Below are positions 20,880 through 33,520 of a DNA stretch of 64,000 nucleotides, piece after piece. Under the pieces are notes generated by a model. The model made no database searches. It worked only from the letters and a program-made list of their open reading frames with translations, and was not told the DNA's origin. Numbering within the stretch: the first letter of the stretch is position 1; each line of letters starts with the position of its first letter. The position numbers and the translations under genes were made by a program. This DNA comes from Boswellia sacra (Eukaryota > Streptophyta > Magnoliopsida > Sapindales > Burseraceae): NCBI GenBank assembly GCA_013180625.2, contig SNVD02013989.1, positions 1 to 64,000 of the forward strand. The letters run 5' to 3'.

Positions 20880-21520
20880 TTCGCATAGAGGACCTTGAGG
20901 TCTTGAATAATTTCTTTCATATTCTTCAAAACGTAGTATCTGAATTCCTTAAGAACCGGGCTATTTTGGTGCCTGCATACAAAGATAAACCTTGCAACAT
21001 TGTCTCACAAAAACCTATTATTCCAATAATAAAATATTCTGATATCAATTTTTAAATCCTTATACATCTTACCTTGATGTTGCTCTATTGAATTCCCCTT
21101 TTCATATTGTCCTTACGTGACTGCCATAGTATTATCCCTAAAACAAAATAGGCAACAAAAATATAAAGGAAATGGTAAACAAATGAATTATGAAAAGGAA
21201 CAACAGAACTATGAGGAGGAAATCTTATTGCTTCACAACCTCTATGATATCCTGCTTGATAGTTTTCCTCATTTAATCAAGGTAAAATACTTCACATGTT
21301 GTCATTTCAACTATAAGCAATGTCGAATGATAAACAGATGAAGATTTAAATTAGGCAAAATTTTGGCAAGAAAGCATACCTTGGGTTATATGGAATCATC
21401 ACAAATTCCTCTCCTCAAACTATTTGAGCCTTTGTGCCAACCATCGAGCCTTTTCAAGATACAATTTTTTGTTTCCAAGTGAATCTCCAACAATGGTTGA
21501 AGGTTTCACAAATCTGAACT
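20880..21520 (-). pseudogene. C48 (Ulp1-like) cysteine protease remnant of CACTA-2
   Basis: On the minus strand FRFVKPSTIVGDSLGNK and YLEKARWLAQRL (about 21520-21420) match the start of the Ulp1-like domain found in plant CACTA elements. KTIKQDIIEVVKQ follows (about 21270-21230), and RYYVLKNMKEIIQDLKVLY lies at about 20945-20890. The last block normally reads ECGYYV with the catalytic Cys; here it is EFRYYV. Intervening stops and splice-like sites (CAAG|GTATGC, CAAG|GTAAGA) suggest an old multi-exon gene. CACTA-1 has the same domain at 56680-57560. Confidence 0.6.
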
Positions 21521-23859
21521 TCACTTGATTGGAGGCACACTGAAATTTCTTAAATAGGAAACTACGAGGCCACAAAGTTCCACAAAATATCAATATTTAA
21601 GTAACAAAATCATAAAAAGTTAAGTTGTTTGTAAATAAGCATGTTGTTGTTAAACGAAATAAAGGATTAGGTACCTGCTATAGATAGAGATGCAGTTTTG
21701 AGTGAGTTGTTAACATGAACAACACATAGGATATCCTGATCATGATTCAAATACATAGTAACAGGGTATCCAAACAAATCTTTGTCAAATGCAACCGTAG
21801 CATAGTCATGTGATATGTTGGCTATGATATCAATGACTCATATTCACATTAAAAAATAAAGATCTATCCAAATATTTATTTGTTTTTCTGTCTTCATTTA
21901 ATAGGATTATTAACATTTATGAATGCAACATAATACATGCATTTTTAAATAACATAATGGAGGTGAAGAGATGCTTCTGATAACTATTATTGCAACTAGA
22001 ATTACCAGGTTTTGCACACCAGAGCTGTTGAAATAGTACCAGCAAGTGGATGGAAGCTGTTTAATGTATATTAGGCTAAGAGAAATAAGTTGGGAGACAA
22101 TTAGAGCAAAAAATAGCAAGCAAAGTCATTGAATGAAAACAATCAATTTCAGGATAGTTCCCATATAACAAGTCCATGAAATGAATAATTTTAAGCCACA
22201 AATCATAAATGATCACGACAATCGTTATATCTAAAAAATAAGAACAAAAGTAGGTTCCCTCATGCAGTCATTCTGTAGTTAAGACAAATATTTAAAAATT
22301 TCCATAAAACTTATGTGGAATGTCTCACAAGTTCCTTTTTTATACAACAATTTGACGCTAATTCTTCAACATTGAAAAATTCATATAGGTTCTTTCATGA
22401 ACTAATGGCAAAAAGAAAGTTATTTACCTCTCCAAAATGCCACCCTTTGAGGATCAGAGTCAACAAACCAATTATAATAAAATTTGTACTTCCTTCGAAA
22501 CCCAAAAAGACAAAAGTTAATAACTAATTTTGCCATTTATCACGGATCAAAAGAACCCAAATTTTTTTTTGTTTCATATAAAAAGCAAGTAAAGACATAT
22601 GAAGATACCAGCAAAGTCAGTGACTTCATCAAATTGGAGCAGGGCAGTGATCACATAAAAGAAGAACCGATAACCCACCTGCAAGAAAACGCAAACACTC
22701 AAAACTCAACCATTTCAATTTTAAGCACTCTATTTCAATTTGTGTTTTGGTTTATCTTTTCTAGTTCTAGATTCTTAAATGTGGTAAGTTTCTCTTTTGT
22801 GTAAAAATTGATAGATTTTAGCTTCAAGTACACTACATTAGAATCATAGCTTTGCTTTTGTATGATTATAGATTAATTTTCCTAGCTTATTATCTCTTAG
22901 AATTCGGAACTTTTAATAAGACTACAACATAAATTCATGTACTGGCAATAATATATGACTCTGATAGGGAATCATGTTCTTTTGAAAAATCATGATTAAT
23001 TGTCCTTTAGTTAGGAAATCTCTACAAAGAAGGATTTCAAGATTATTACATATACAACCAAACCACCAAAACAAATGATACCAAAAAAATTAATTTGAGA
23101 AATAAAAATACCATTGCTATTTAGAATTGACTTTGCTCATCAATAAAATATAATTTTCTTTCTTCTAACACAACAAAGATACTTAAAATTAATTTATGAT
23201 CTAATTAATAACAGTAATCTAAACTCACCCAGCACTCAAAAATCAAATCCCTAAAAACTAGTATGCATATATACTTGATACAAGTTCAACAGAATTCATC
23301 CAGATTTTGGTCACTTTTATCCTCCAAGAACTTTCAGATTTCTAGAAAAGTAAAAGAGAAGTGTTAAAGACAAAAAATATAAAGCATAAATAAAGAAGTT
23401 TTTACATTAATCACACAAGAACTGAAGTCAAAAGATAGCTGGAGCTCGGCCAATAAAAAAGACAGCATGGTGTCAAAATGAATATATAGTCAGCTGTAAA
23501 TAAAAAAATAAATTACAGTTAGTCAACTGTTGACTGCTATTAGTCAACTATTATATTAAAGATTAAATGTTTAAATCAAAATATAATCAATTGACTTAAT
23601 TTTAAATTGTAATTGAATAAATGAATACTTAAATTTATATTAAATTAAAAGTAGATTTGCAAATTCTAAATTAACTGAAATTTTTAAATTAGTAATTGAC
23701 ACTTTTCACAAATTATTAACGAATTAAGTCATTAAAGTATTTATTCACTTATACTAGTTGGAATTCCTTATAAAAGGAAGTCTCTCTATTGCTCAAGTAA
23801 CCCCACGTCTTCATGTTATCCTTATTTTAATTTTAACTATTGTTTACTATGCATAGGAA

Positions 23860-24029
23860 ATTCTAAATTAGCCTCGTACAAAAACAGTTCTTGTTTGAAA
23901 GAATTTTTTTTTTTCTTCTACTTCTGAAGATTAATTGACCTCTCTATTCTAAATTAGCCTCGTACAAAAACAGTTCTTGTTTGAAAGAATTTTTTTTTCT
24001 TCTAATTCTGAAGATTAATTGACCTCTCT
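23860..24029 (+). repeat. Tandem duplication of an 85-bp segment
   Basis: Copy 23860-23945 and copy 23946-24029 (ATTCTAAATTAGCCTCGTAC to GACCTCTCT) differ by one substitution and the length of a T run. It is a recent local event inside CACTA-2. Confidence 0.85.
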
Positions 24030-27000
24030 TTGTTTTGGCAATAATCATCACATCTCATGGGAATTTGATCTTAATTCCAGCCAAGAATTCGGCCCACTTA
24101 ACTCTCATGGCCACCCACTTATGAATCTCCTATCTTTTTCTATATATTATTATTTTTCACAAAAAGCAAACCAACTTGTTATTTTATTTATTTAGTATAA
24201 ATATGACACCTAAGTTAATAAAAAATAAATTATCTGCAAGTAACTCAGTTCCCATCATGGACCACTCACAATCCCCAGGAGGGTATAAAGTGATTTAATT
24301 TATAAAGAACCTAGAAGACAAAAACTGTTGCAAGGCCAAAACAATTTTGCTATGAAGCGGCAGGACAAATAAGGTAATTATTTATCAATTTATTCCTCTA
24401 TTGCTAAATGAACTAAAATAGTCAATATATCAATTTCACATCTAAACAATGTTTAAAAAACAAACAATTGAGCAAATCAAAAATTAAAGAACCACAAAAC
24501 CTTACCAGTGATTTAGCAAGCTCCACTGACTAAGAGATCGCTAGGCTAGAGGAATCAAAGCCAGAAAACTCCAAAAAAGCAAATATCAAAAAAGCAATGA
24601 TCATAAAAAAAAAGAAGGAAAAAATCACAAGAATAGAATACATAATTAAATGAAGCATCTACAACTACCAAAATCCAAATATAGACTATGAAGCAGTTCG
24701 TTTTATTCCATTTATCATTTAACACTTAAAGTGTATAGATTTCAATATTAAAATTTCTGTTTATTTTTCCATTTAACACTTATTTTAAGTGATAAATCAC
24801 TTAATTGAAAAGGTGAAAATTTATCACTTTTTCTAATCACTATTATCTAAATGAGTTGTTAAAAATTTTATTCTATAAATATCCTTACATATTAAACCAA
24901 TATAAATTTTATCAAATTTTTTAATCATTATTGTCTAAATGAGGTGTTAAAATTTTTTTTCATAAATATCCCTACATATTAAAATAATATAAATTTTATC
25001 AAATTTTTATTTATGAATGTTATTTTAATTTATTAAAAGTACAATTTTCAGTATATTTGTGATTGTTTTAGTATTTATTATCAAATTGTTATATTATTTA
25101 TTACTATATTTATAATTACCATATTAAAAATATGATAAATATTTTTTATAATTGGTAAACTTTCATTTATTTCTATTAATATTTCAAATTAATTAGCTAA
25201 TAATATGTTGAATAATAACTATTAAAAATTTTTATATCATTATAAATATCGAGTTTTAAAATTGACACTATATTTGATAGAATTTTATTACATATTATAG
25301 GGACAATTTTATTGAAACTTCAAAAGTTATTTATTAGATTACTAAGGATATTTTATTTTATTTAATAGTGTAAATTTAAAGTAAAAAATTAATATTTAAT
25401 ATTGTCAGTTGAAAGATCATATTAGTTTTTTTTCTTTTTAAGTTTATGAAATGGAAAACACTTTAATTAATATAATTAATCTTGTATGATTCAAAATATG
25501 GTCCTCAAAATGTGATGGATAAAATACTACTCTTATAATTTTTTTATACAAATTGATATGGCTTAAACTTGATCTAATTGGAGGAATAAATTTTTTAAAT
25601 TGATAATATTAATGATATAGTAGTTATACAACAATATCATATGAGTTTATATAATATAATATTAACTACTTAAATGAAAAAGAATTTTTATTTAATTCTA
25701 GTTAATAATTATCTTTAAAGGTTGTAAGAAATATAATATTAATTATTTAAATGAAAAAGAATTTTGATTTAATGTTATTAACTATTTAATTTTTAAAGGA
25801 TTATATAAATATAAATATAAACATTTTTACATTTTAACAAGAGTAAAAAAGTTACGTTAAAGGTGAAATATTCTCTTACCACTTTTTTTTTTTTAAGTAG
25901 TATATAACAAAGCAAACAAACATCCTATTAAGTGGTGTAAATTAAGTTCTAAAAAGTGTTTAGATCTAAAAAGTATTAAGTGATTAAAACAAACACCATC
26001 TAACAATACTTCCACAAGTAAAGAACAAAAAGGAACATATACTTCAAAGTGGAGAAAACAAGTTAATGTTATAATAATAATAATAATAATCTCACAACAT
26101 ATTTTGTATATAATATCTTAAACAAAATAATAACTAATCAATTAGTACATTTTCAATATGCACAAATTGATCTAATATGCATATAAAATGATAAAAATGA
26201 ATTCATTCATTAAAATTATTAGATTTGATAATAATCTCCCAACGAATTATAACCTAAATGCATGCAGTAGTAAACCATTACCAAAAAAAGGGAGAGAAAT
26301 CTTGAATTAATTGACAAGGAATGCAAGTATTAAACATGTATTGATAATAGAGAAGACAAGAAGTAATGCAAAAATCGTATCAGCATTTAATATATACAAA
26401 ACTTAACTGACAAGAAGATTAAAAGCAGCTGTGACCAAAAACTCAAGTTGAGGAAGATGTTTGTACAAATAAATCATTTCAAACAAAGTGATAATAAGTA
26501 AAAACAGATTAATTAGCATGTAAATCAAACGATTAACAGCCCTAACCCAAAACCCATTCGAAATGTTACTGAAACCCTAACCCAAATGAAAGAGAGGAAG
26601 AGAAAAACTTACAAATGATATGATGGAGGCCGTAGATTACAAATCTCGCAAGAAGACAATACATGAAGAGAGAAAGCCTTGTGTAGAAGTTCCACAACCC
26701 TTTGTTTTGCGAGAATAAGAAGCAAATAATAGGCAAAGATAATCGAAATGAGAAGACCTCGAAGAGATTTGCGTTAGGGATGCAAAGAGCAGTGATCGAA
26801 ATGAGGGATTTGGGTATTTGCGTTATGGATTTGGGCAATTGAGTAGAACTACAAGGTATTTGCATTTGGGATTGAAATGAGGGATTTCAGAAATAAGGGC
26901 TTTTTTGATAAAATTAGGAAAAGGCAAAGATCTGGTCTGAACCCAGGACCTAAATGACGAAAAAATACATAGACGGCGGCTTCCTTAAAAAGGCACATTG

Positions 27001-27078
27001 ACCGAGTGGGCTAATGAGTAACGTATTTCAGCTTTGCAAGATACGAGTGCTATATAAATCATTTTTGTTCTTGTAGTG

Positions 27079-28256
27079 CATTTACCCTCTTAAGTTTTTT
27101 TCTGGTCTTGGCAGTCAACATCTCATTAAGGCCATTGATATCTCCATGTCTACCAAAGCCTTTGCCATGGCTTCTCTATGCTTTTGGGATGAGATCAACA
27201 AGTCTCAAATGCTTGCGTTCTCCTAAGTCTTCTTCAATTGTTTAATCATTTGATCTTTTTCTTTTTTTAGTTTTTTCCTTGGTAACCTCTTTGCCCTTCT
27301 CTACCATCTTCTCTTTTTTGGCTATCTCTTCCTTCTCCTTCTCATCGTAAAATCTACCACTTCTTGTTACTCTTTGAACATTCTCATTCTCTCCCTTGAG
27401 TGTTTCTCTGTCATATGTTTCTCCCTTAACTCTCACTTTCCCTCCTTCATCACTACTAAAGTCAGCTCAAAAGTTTGGGAAGGTCTTGACTTACGAATGT
27501 CATCTCATATTCCTGTAACTCTTACCTCTTCACACCTTCAATGTAAAATCTCTCTCTTCGCAAGGCTCTCAACTCGCTTACCCTTTCTAGCTTTACTACC
27601 CTTCTTCACCTCAAGTCTTCTAGGTGGTGGGCCTCTTCTAACCCCTCTTCTACCCATCCACTTCTTAGCAAAGGCAATCACTAATGTGGGCTTCTTGTTG
27701 ACAGATGCTTCTTCATCTTCAATCCCAACTTCCTCTTTATCTTCTCTTACTTCCTCATCCTCATTGTTATTAAGGCATACAAACTAGGGCTCCAAGTTTC
27801 ACTTGACCCTTTTTCACAGCAATGTTGGTCTATCCACCCTTTTTGGTGAAAATATGGGCCGCCAAAGGAATGGGCTCTTCTTCTGCCATCTTAATGATCC
27901 CCTTAGGCTCTTTTTCCATGTGTTCTTCTACCTTGGACTTCTTTTTCATGGCCACCTTTCTAGTAGACACTTCTTATTACTTAAGCATGGACTTCTCCCT
28001 TCTCTTAGCTCTCTTAGCCCTGCTCAATCCTCCAGTTTTTTAAAAAGAGTTCATTACTTCTTCCTCGATTAAGTCTGACCTAATCATGTTGGTCATTGGA
28101 GGAGATACCTAGTTGTAGTTGGGTAATGGGTTGCTTCTTGTCTTAGGCTCTTCTAACTCCAACTCCAGATCTGGAATCTGACCCTTGTCAATCAAGTCTT
28201 GGATCTCATGATGGAGACGAGTGCAATCATCAAACATTTGGTCGGATACTTGATGG
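27079..28256 (-). pseudogene. Tat gag C-terminal half and linker to protease (element D)
   Basis: On the minus strand the frame resumes at 28256 from the gag half at 47026 (element G lies between). It runs through DLIDKGQIPDLELE, NPLPNYN and VTRSGRFYDEKEKEE to the highly charged KKRKRSND end at 27242, then QLKKT and SQKHREAMAKAL near 27240-27130. These match the Gag to protease linker of Tat/Ogre elements, and E has the same blocks (MINKGQILHLE and NPLPNYNRVPRPS at 36245-36042). There are several stops and frameshifts. CACTA-2 cuts the gene at 27078/27079. Confidence 0.72.
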
Positions 28257-28261
28257 AACTC
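28257..28261. other. Target-site duplication of element G, left copy
   Basis: AACTC directly before the LTR start TGACAGGTGTC. The same AACTC follows the right LTR at 47021-47025. Tat gag is continuous across the two flanks. Confidence 0.88.
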
Positions 28262-31240
28262 TGACAGGTGTCTATTTTTATATTATTTTTATATCAATTC
28301 TTCTATGCTTCTTTGCTATATTCTTTGGTATTGTTATGTTTTTGTGAGGTTTTAATGTTTGTAGGAGTTTTGGTGGAGTTTGCACTAAAATGGAGTAAAA
28401 GCTTTCATTTTCACCTCAGCCAGGCAACCAACTTCTCGGATACGGATCTACAATCAAGCAGATAATGTGCTATATACTGTTGGAAAGCTCTAAAATTCTA
28501 GTTTCTAGAGGAATTCATGGTTCATGAATCCGTATAGTGTACTAGAAGATATAATCAAAATGGTGTGAGTAGTGTAGAATTGTAATTTTACAAATCACAG
28601 TGGTAGATTATTATTCAGGGCACTATAGTAGGGTTACTGTAGCAGAGTATATAAACACATTTTCGGGTTTTATTTTGAGAAAAAAAGGGGGGAGAACAAG
28701 TTGGAACTGCCTCTCTTGATTTCTCACATCTCCTAGAGTTCTTGAAGGAGAAAGAAGGCTTGGAAAGAGGATGAGCTACAATCCTAAGGAGATTCATCTA
28801 CGTAGGAAATTTTCAAAGGATTTGCTAAGTGTTTTCTTTCCTTTTCATTTTTTGGAATTTCTCTATGTTGTATTATATTTATGTTGAGTTTGAACATGTA
28901 CAAATAATTCTTATTGGGTTGAGGGTAATTTCAAAGTCTTAGACATGATTTTTGTGAGTTGATTGTTCAAGAAATTGTTATCCAATTCTTTAATTGAAGT
29001 TGCTTGTATTTTCCCATATTTAATATTTATGATTACTTGTTGATTTTACTTAGGTGGCCAACTAAATAGAATTTGTTGTTGTTTATTGCTAGACTAGAAA
29101 TCTTGATCCGTAATTATCTTGAATTTCTAAACATCAGCAGCAAAATTGTGTTGGAGATCCAATTGGAAGATATAACCTAAGTTAAATAATCTGAGCTTGT
29201 GTGTTTATTAGTTTGATCAACCTATCTTTCTTATCGTAATGCTTCCATTGAAATAACTTTAGAGAGCTTGCTCTAGGTTGTTTAATGGATAGAGATTAAA
29301 TAAAAGCTTATTTTATTTAACGACAAACTAAGAAAAAATTAGGGTAACAAAGCTTGTTGTTATCTACGGTTGATAATTTCAATGTTATAATGGGCAAATA
29401 TCAAAGACTACCCCTACCTTTTGCTTTAATTCCACGCATATTCACTGTTTACTTTTTTTTTTTTAATTATTGTCTACCCTTCACTTTTTGTTCTGTCATC
29501 CTATAGCATCCTTCTGTTAAAATTTCGGTTAAATTGATGAATTATGTTGAATATTGAGGGGTATAATAGTTATTTTGATATAATTTTTAACAATAAATAA
29601 AATCACTTCCATAAAACTCTCTTCTCTCATCTGTTGTCCAAATCACCTCTTTGTCTCCTCCTCTCATCTTATCCCACCTCCTCCGTCCCCTCCTCCACCA
29701 TAACCACGCCACCTCTGCCTCCTCCTCTGCCGCCACATCCACCCCCTTCCTCTCCTCCTCTTCTGCTGCCCTTATCATCTTCTTCACCTTCTCCTTCCTC
29801 ATCTCCTCACTCTCTTGTACAGATTTTAGATTTTAAAAACTAACCAACAATACACCAACCAACAACAATATAACCAAAATTCAAACCGTGATCGAGATGG
29901 ATTCACAATGGTGATCAAGATTGGTTTGGAGGGTTCATAGGCGATGATCAAGATGGGTTTGAAAATTTTAATTAGCTTAAATTAATCTTCTCTCCTTGTA
30001 CCTAAGATCACTATAGACGATTGTTTGGTTAAATTATTTTTTAGTGAAAATTTTCTGGGTTTGCAATGTTTTGATTTTAAGATTTTGTTTCCAATACTTA
30101 TATTATTGAATTGATGTTAATTTGTTGGTTTAGATTCGGTGAACTGGAGTTTGTGGGGCTTTTCTTGTTCTTTTTATGTTTGATTGGTTATGTTGTGTAA
30201 GGGACGGTAGTAGAGATGGTGGCATTGCTATGTAAGGGATGGTGGCAAGCTTGTTAACAGACTTTGCAAATAATCGATTTTGCAAAGTTGCCTCCATGTG
30301 TCATCACAAATACATAAGACTTCAAGCAAACCAAGAAGTCAACAGCAATCAAGCTTGTTACAAAACAGTGGCTAATGTTTTTTAGTTTTTCTATTGTATA
30401 AATCTCTTTTTCTAAACTATTTGTATTTATTATGCTAATTAAGTAGAAATATTTTTAATAAATGTTTTATTCTTAAAACACTAGGTTTTATTTCAATAAA
30501 TTTTGAGGGGTTTTGTTTTATTTGCTTTGTTAGTTTTTTGTTTTTTGATCAATTTTGGGACAAAAGAAACAGTTTTCAAGTCAAGAAAAAAAATTTTATC
30601 TTTACAAGTGTGCGAAGAGTTAAATGACCATTATGTTTTGCATGAGACCATTGGAAAATGAGTTGGTTATGTTTAAATTGGTTTTATCAAGGGTAAAATA
30701 GTCAATTTTCATTATCTTGTTATTTAATTTTGCACTTGTTTTTTACAATATTGCTGGTGTGGGTAGTTAGGTAATTACGTTGCAAATGGATGGAAAAGTA
30801 CACCTTGTTAACAAAAATTTTAACAAAAGGTTGCTATGCGATAACGGAACAAAAAGTGAGGGGTAGATTGTAATAAAAAATGGTAAACAGTGAATACGCG
30901 CAAAATTAAAGCAAAGGTAGGGGTAGTTCGTGTGATTTACCCATGTTGTAATTTGATGACAATTCCATAGTTGATTCGTAAATTCATATCTTGTGGTAGA
31001 GAATGATACCTTAACCAAGTTTCTCCGATTGATTATTTCTCACTTCATTTAACCTGTGTTGTGTTATTCCTCATTTGCATTCGTATTTCATTTAGTTAAT
31101 CATTCAACAAAACCCCCCATTTATTTTATTGTTGCTATCTGATAACAAATTTAATTAGAACTGGTCTCCATGGGAATGATACCTTACTTATCACTTTATT
31201 ACTTGTGCGACTAGTATACTTGCTAGTTTCAAATGCATCA
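28262..31240 (+). mobile_element. 5' LTR of Athila-like element G, containing a Mutator-like insertion
   Basis: It starts TGACAGGTGTCTATTTTTAT and ends AAATGCATCA. It matches the 3' LTR 45587-47020 (1434 bp) throughout, except for the inserted unit 29392-30942. Without the insertion it is about 1418 bp. A TATATAAA box is at 28648-28655. The two LTRs differ at roughly one base in ten where I compared them, so the insertion is old. Confidence 0.9.
29392..30942. mobile_element. Non-autonomous Mutator-like element with long terminal inverted repeats
   Basis: The 1551-bp insert interrupts the 5' LTR of G. The left end GGGCAAATATCAAAGACTAC and the right end (reverse complement GGGTAAATCACACGAACTAC) extend as inverted repeats of about 130 bases that share CCCCTACC, TTGCTTTAATT, ATTCACTGTTTAC and CACTTTTTGTTC. 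It is flanked by a 10-base duplication, ATGTTATAAT / ATGTTGTAAT (29382-29391, 30943-30952). Long repeats plus a 9-11-base duplication fit Mutator-like elements. There is no transposase. A Pro/Ser-coding, GC-richer stretch (29640-29820) could be a captured fragment. Confidence 0.7.
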
Positions 31241-31246
31241 AGTTTT

Positions 31247-31264
31247 TGACGTCATTGTTGGGGA
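31247..31264 (+). other. Primer-binding site of element G (decayed tRNA-Asp)
   Basis: TGACGTCATTGTTGGGGA lies six bases after the LTR end. It matches the tRNA-Asp PBS of element B at 13 of 18 positions; all five differences are C-to-T or G-to-A. Confidence 0.8.
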
Positions 31265-31335
31265 TTGATTTTCTAATTAATTTTTTTTTTTACTATCGAT
31301 TCTTGATTTTTATTTTTGATTGTTTGTGTTTAGGC

Positions 31336-32939
31336 TTTGTGTCCAATGAAGAAGTGGACCAACGACTTAAGCAGATTAAAGAGTTTCTTGAATCCTCAAA
31401 TTTAAGACTAAGTCGGTCAATTTCAACTCTACCTCTGAAATTTGACCTCGAACGACATACTTCCCTTCCATCTTCCTATAGTTGGACCAAATATGAATCG
31501 GAAGTACTAGCAGTGCAAAACAATCAGACTCTTAAGGAGTTAGCAGCTTTGAATATTGATCAACAACTGCTATGCATAGAATATCCCAACCTTGAGGTAT
31601 GTTTTGAACTTAAATTTGGACTAATTAATCTCTTGCCTACATTTTATGGTTTTGTAGGAGAGGATCCCAATAAAAACCTTAAAGAATTTCATGTGGTGTG
31701 CTCAGGTATGAAGCCAACTAGTGTTTCTGAGGAGCAAATAAAATTGAGAGCTTTCATATTCTCATTAGTAGATTCGGCAAAAGAGTGGCTATAATATCTA
31801 CCACCGAATACTATCACCATACGGAATGAGATTGGTAGACTCTTTTTAGAGAAAAACTTTCCTGCCTCTAAAGCAAAAACATTAGGAAAGAAATTTGTGG
31901 CATTCAATAATACAATGGAGAATCACTTTACGAATATTGGAAGAGATTTAAAAAGTTATATGCTAGCTATTTGCACCACCAAATTAGTGATCAACTCCTT
32001 ATTCAATATTTCTATTAGGGTCTCATGCCAATGGATAGGAGTATGATTGATGCTGCTAGTAGAGAAACACTAGTTAATAAAACACTGGAAGCTATGAGAT
32101 ATTTGATTGGAGACATGGAAGTGAACTAGTAACAATTCAGTAGCCGATTTGAACCACCACAGGTAAGTACTTCAAACATTGAACAACAACTTTATCAACT
32201 TACCTCTTTTGTGAAACAAATGGCTGTAGAAAACATGTAGCAATCTTATGCATGTGGGATATGTTCTACCACGGAGCATCCAATTGACATGTGCCCTACT
32301 TTGCAAGAAGGAGAGACAAAACAAGCCAATGTCATTGGTGGATTTCCAAGACAACCAAGGCAAAGGTATGACCCATTCTCTAATACTTACAATGCAGTAT
32401 AGCGAGATCACCCTTATTTTAGTTATGGGAATCGTCAATTGATTGCTCCAAAATGCCATACCAAACCAACCACCAAGTTTCAATCAAAGAAGAGTGCAAT
32501 AACCATTTCAAACTTGACCATAACAAACACACAAATAGCTCCACAAAACTCTGGTATGTCTCTTAAGGACATTGTTAAAGCACTTGCTACTAACATAATA
32601 CAATTTTAACAGGGAACTAGGGCAAGTATCCAAAACCTAGAAAATCAAATGGGCCAACTAGCTACTAAAATGAGTAAATTGGAGGGTCAAAGCTCTGGGA
32701 AATAACCTTCTCAAATAGTGATTAATCTAAGAGAGAATGCTAGTACGGTAACTCTGAGAAGTGGAAAGCAAGTAGAGATCCCATTGAACAAGTCAAAAAC
32801 TAATGAAGAGGATGACACCATTGCCACCATGAACAAAACGTCATCTTCCAAGATAAATCTTAAAACTACTATTCCTTCTTATATTACTCCTCCACCTTTT
32901 CTTAGCAGATTTGTAAAATCAAAGGAGGAGCAAGAATAG
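31336..32939 (+). pseudogene. Gag of Athila-like element G
   Basis: Capsid-type Gag. Blocks in order: ELAALNIDQQLLCIEYP, GEDPNKNLKEFHVVCSGMKP and FSLVDSAKEWL (31530-31794), then FLEKNFPASKAKTLGKKF after an in-frame TAA. Next come a QISDQLLIQYFY-type region and a zinc knuckle CGICSTTEHPIDMC (near 32253-32295). Past the knuckle the end holds NLENQMGQLATKMSKLEGQS and VTLRSGKQVEIP (32720-32780), common to Athila-like Gag C-termini. At least six stops or frameshifts are present. It packages the element RNA when intact. B carries the homologous C-terminal part. Confidence 0.85.
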
Positions 32940-33040
32940 GAAATCTTGGGGATTTTTCGCAAGATTGAGACAAATATACCACTTTTAAATGCTATCAACC
33001 ATTTTGCACTAACAAGAGAAAGTTAAAAGGAAATGAGAAA

Positions 33041-33520
33041 GTGAGTATGGGGGAAAATGTTTCAGTTGTACAACAAAGAAAAATTCCTTCAAGGTGCAAA
33101 GATCCAGGTACATTTACCAATCGATGCACCATTTGTAATACAAAGTTTGAAAGAGCTATGTTAGATTTAGGAGCATCTATTAATGTCATACCATTTTCTA
33201 TTTATGCTTCTTTAGATCTTGGACCACTTGCGAAAATTGGCATTATCATTCAGCTGGCTTATTGTTCTAATGCATATCCTAAGGGAGTTATGAAAAATAT
33301 TCTTGTGCAGGTGAATCAATTAGTTTTCCCAACCGATTTCTATATTCTTGAAATAGAGGGTGAGACATTTCTCAGTCCAACACCGATTCTTTTAGGAAGA
33401 CCATTCTTGAAAACTGCTTGAACCAAGATTGATGCTCATGATGGCACTCTCAACATAGAGTTTGATGGCGAGGTGATTGGTTTCAATATTTTTAAGGCAA
33501 TAAGGTAACCTAATGACTTA
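33041..33520 (+). pseudogene. Aspartic protease of element G
   Basis: The open part, 33041-33421, holds RAMLDLGASINVIPFSIY with the DLGAS active site (usual DTG/DLGA in this lineage, so the residues look intact), IQLA, YPKGVMKNILVQV, FPTDFYIL and the LLGRPFLKTA block. After a TGA (Arg codon in relatives) it continues TKIDAHDGTLNIEFDGEVIGF to about 33500. It is preceded by Gag and followed by reverse transcriptase, the usual gypsy order. Confidence 0.85.

Larger units (their letters stand above)
19624..27078 (-). mobile_element. CACTA (En/Spm) transposon 2, inserted in Tat element D
   Basis: The right border is the CACTA terminal repeat TTGTTCTTGTAGTG ending at 27078 (minus strand CACTACAAGAAC), followed by CAT. 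Tat gag continues on one side (27079) and Tat protease on the other (19623). The left terminal repeat is not recognisable, but subterminal TGTCGGTT/AACCGACA motifs occur near 19640-19670, as at the right end of CACTA-1. Inside is a decayed C48 protease on the minus strand. The rest (about 21550-26900) is very AT-rich, with simple repeats near 19960-20040 and no supported gene. The 5' leader (27078-26560) ends in a CATTTG|GTAAGTTTTT splice-donor-like site. Confidence 0.65.

Noticed and set aside
26566..26865. Minus-strand frame near the end of CACTA-2
   Set aside because: It lies in the 5' leader of the transposon, has no family match and runs into a splice-donor-like site.
27374..28072. Plus-strand open frames opposite the Tat gag remnant
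   Set aside because: They are antisense to minus-strand Gag homology and match nothing.
29634..29843. Pro/Ser-rich open frame as a gene
   Set aside because: Low-complexity CCT/TCC composition within a non-autonomous DNA transposon; no domain or homologue seen. Kept only as a possible captured fragment.
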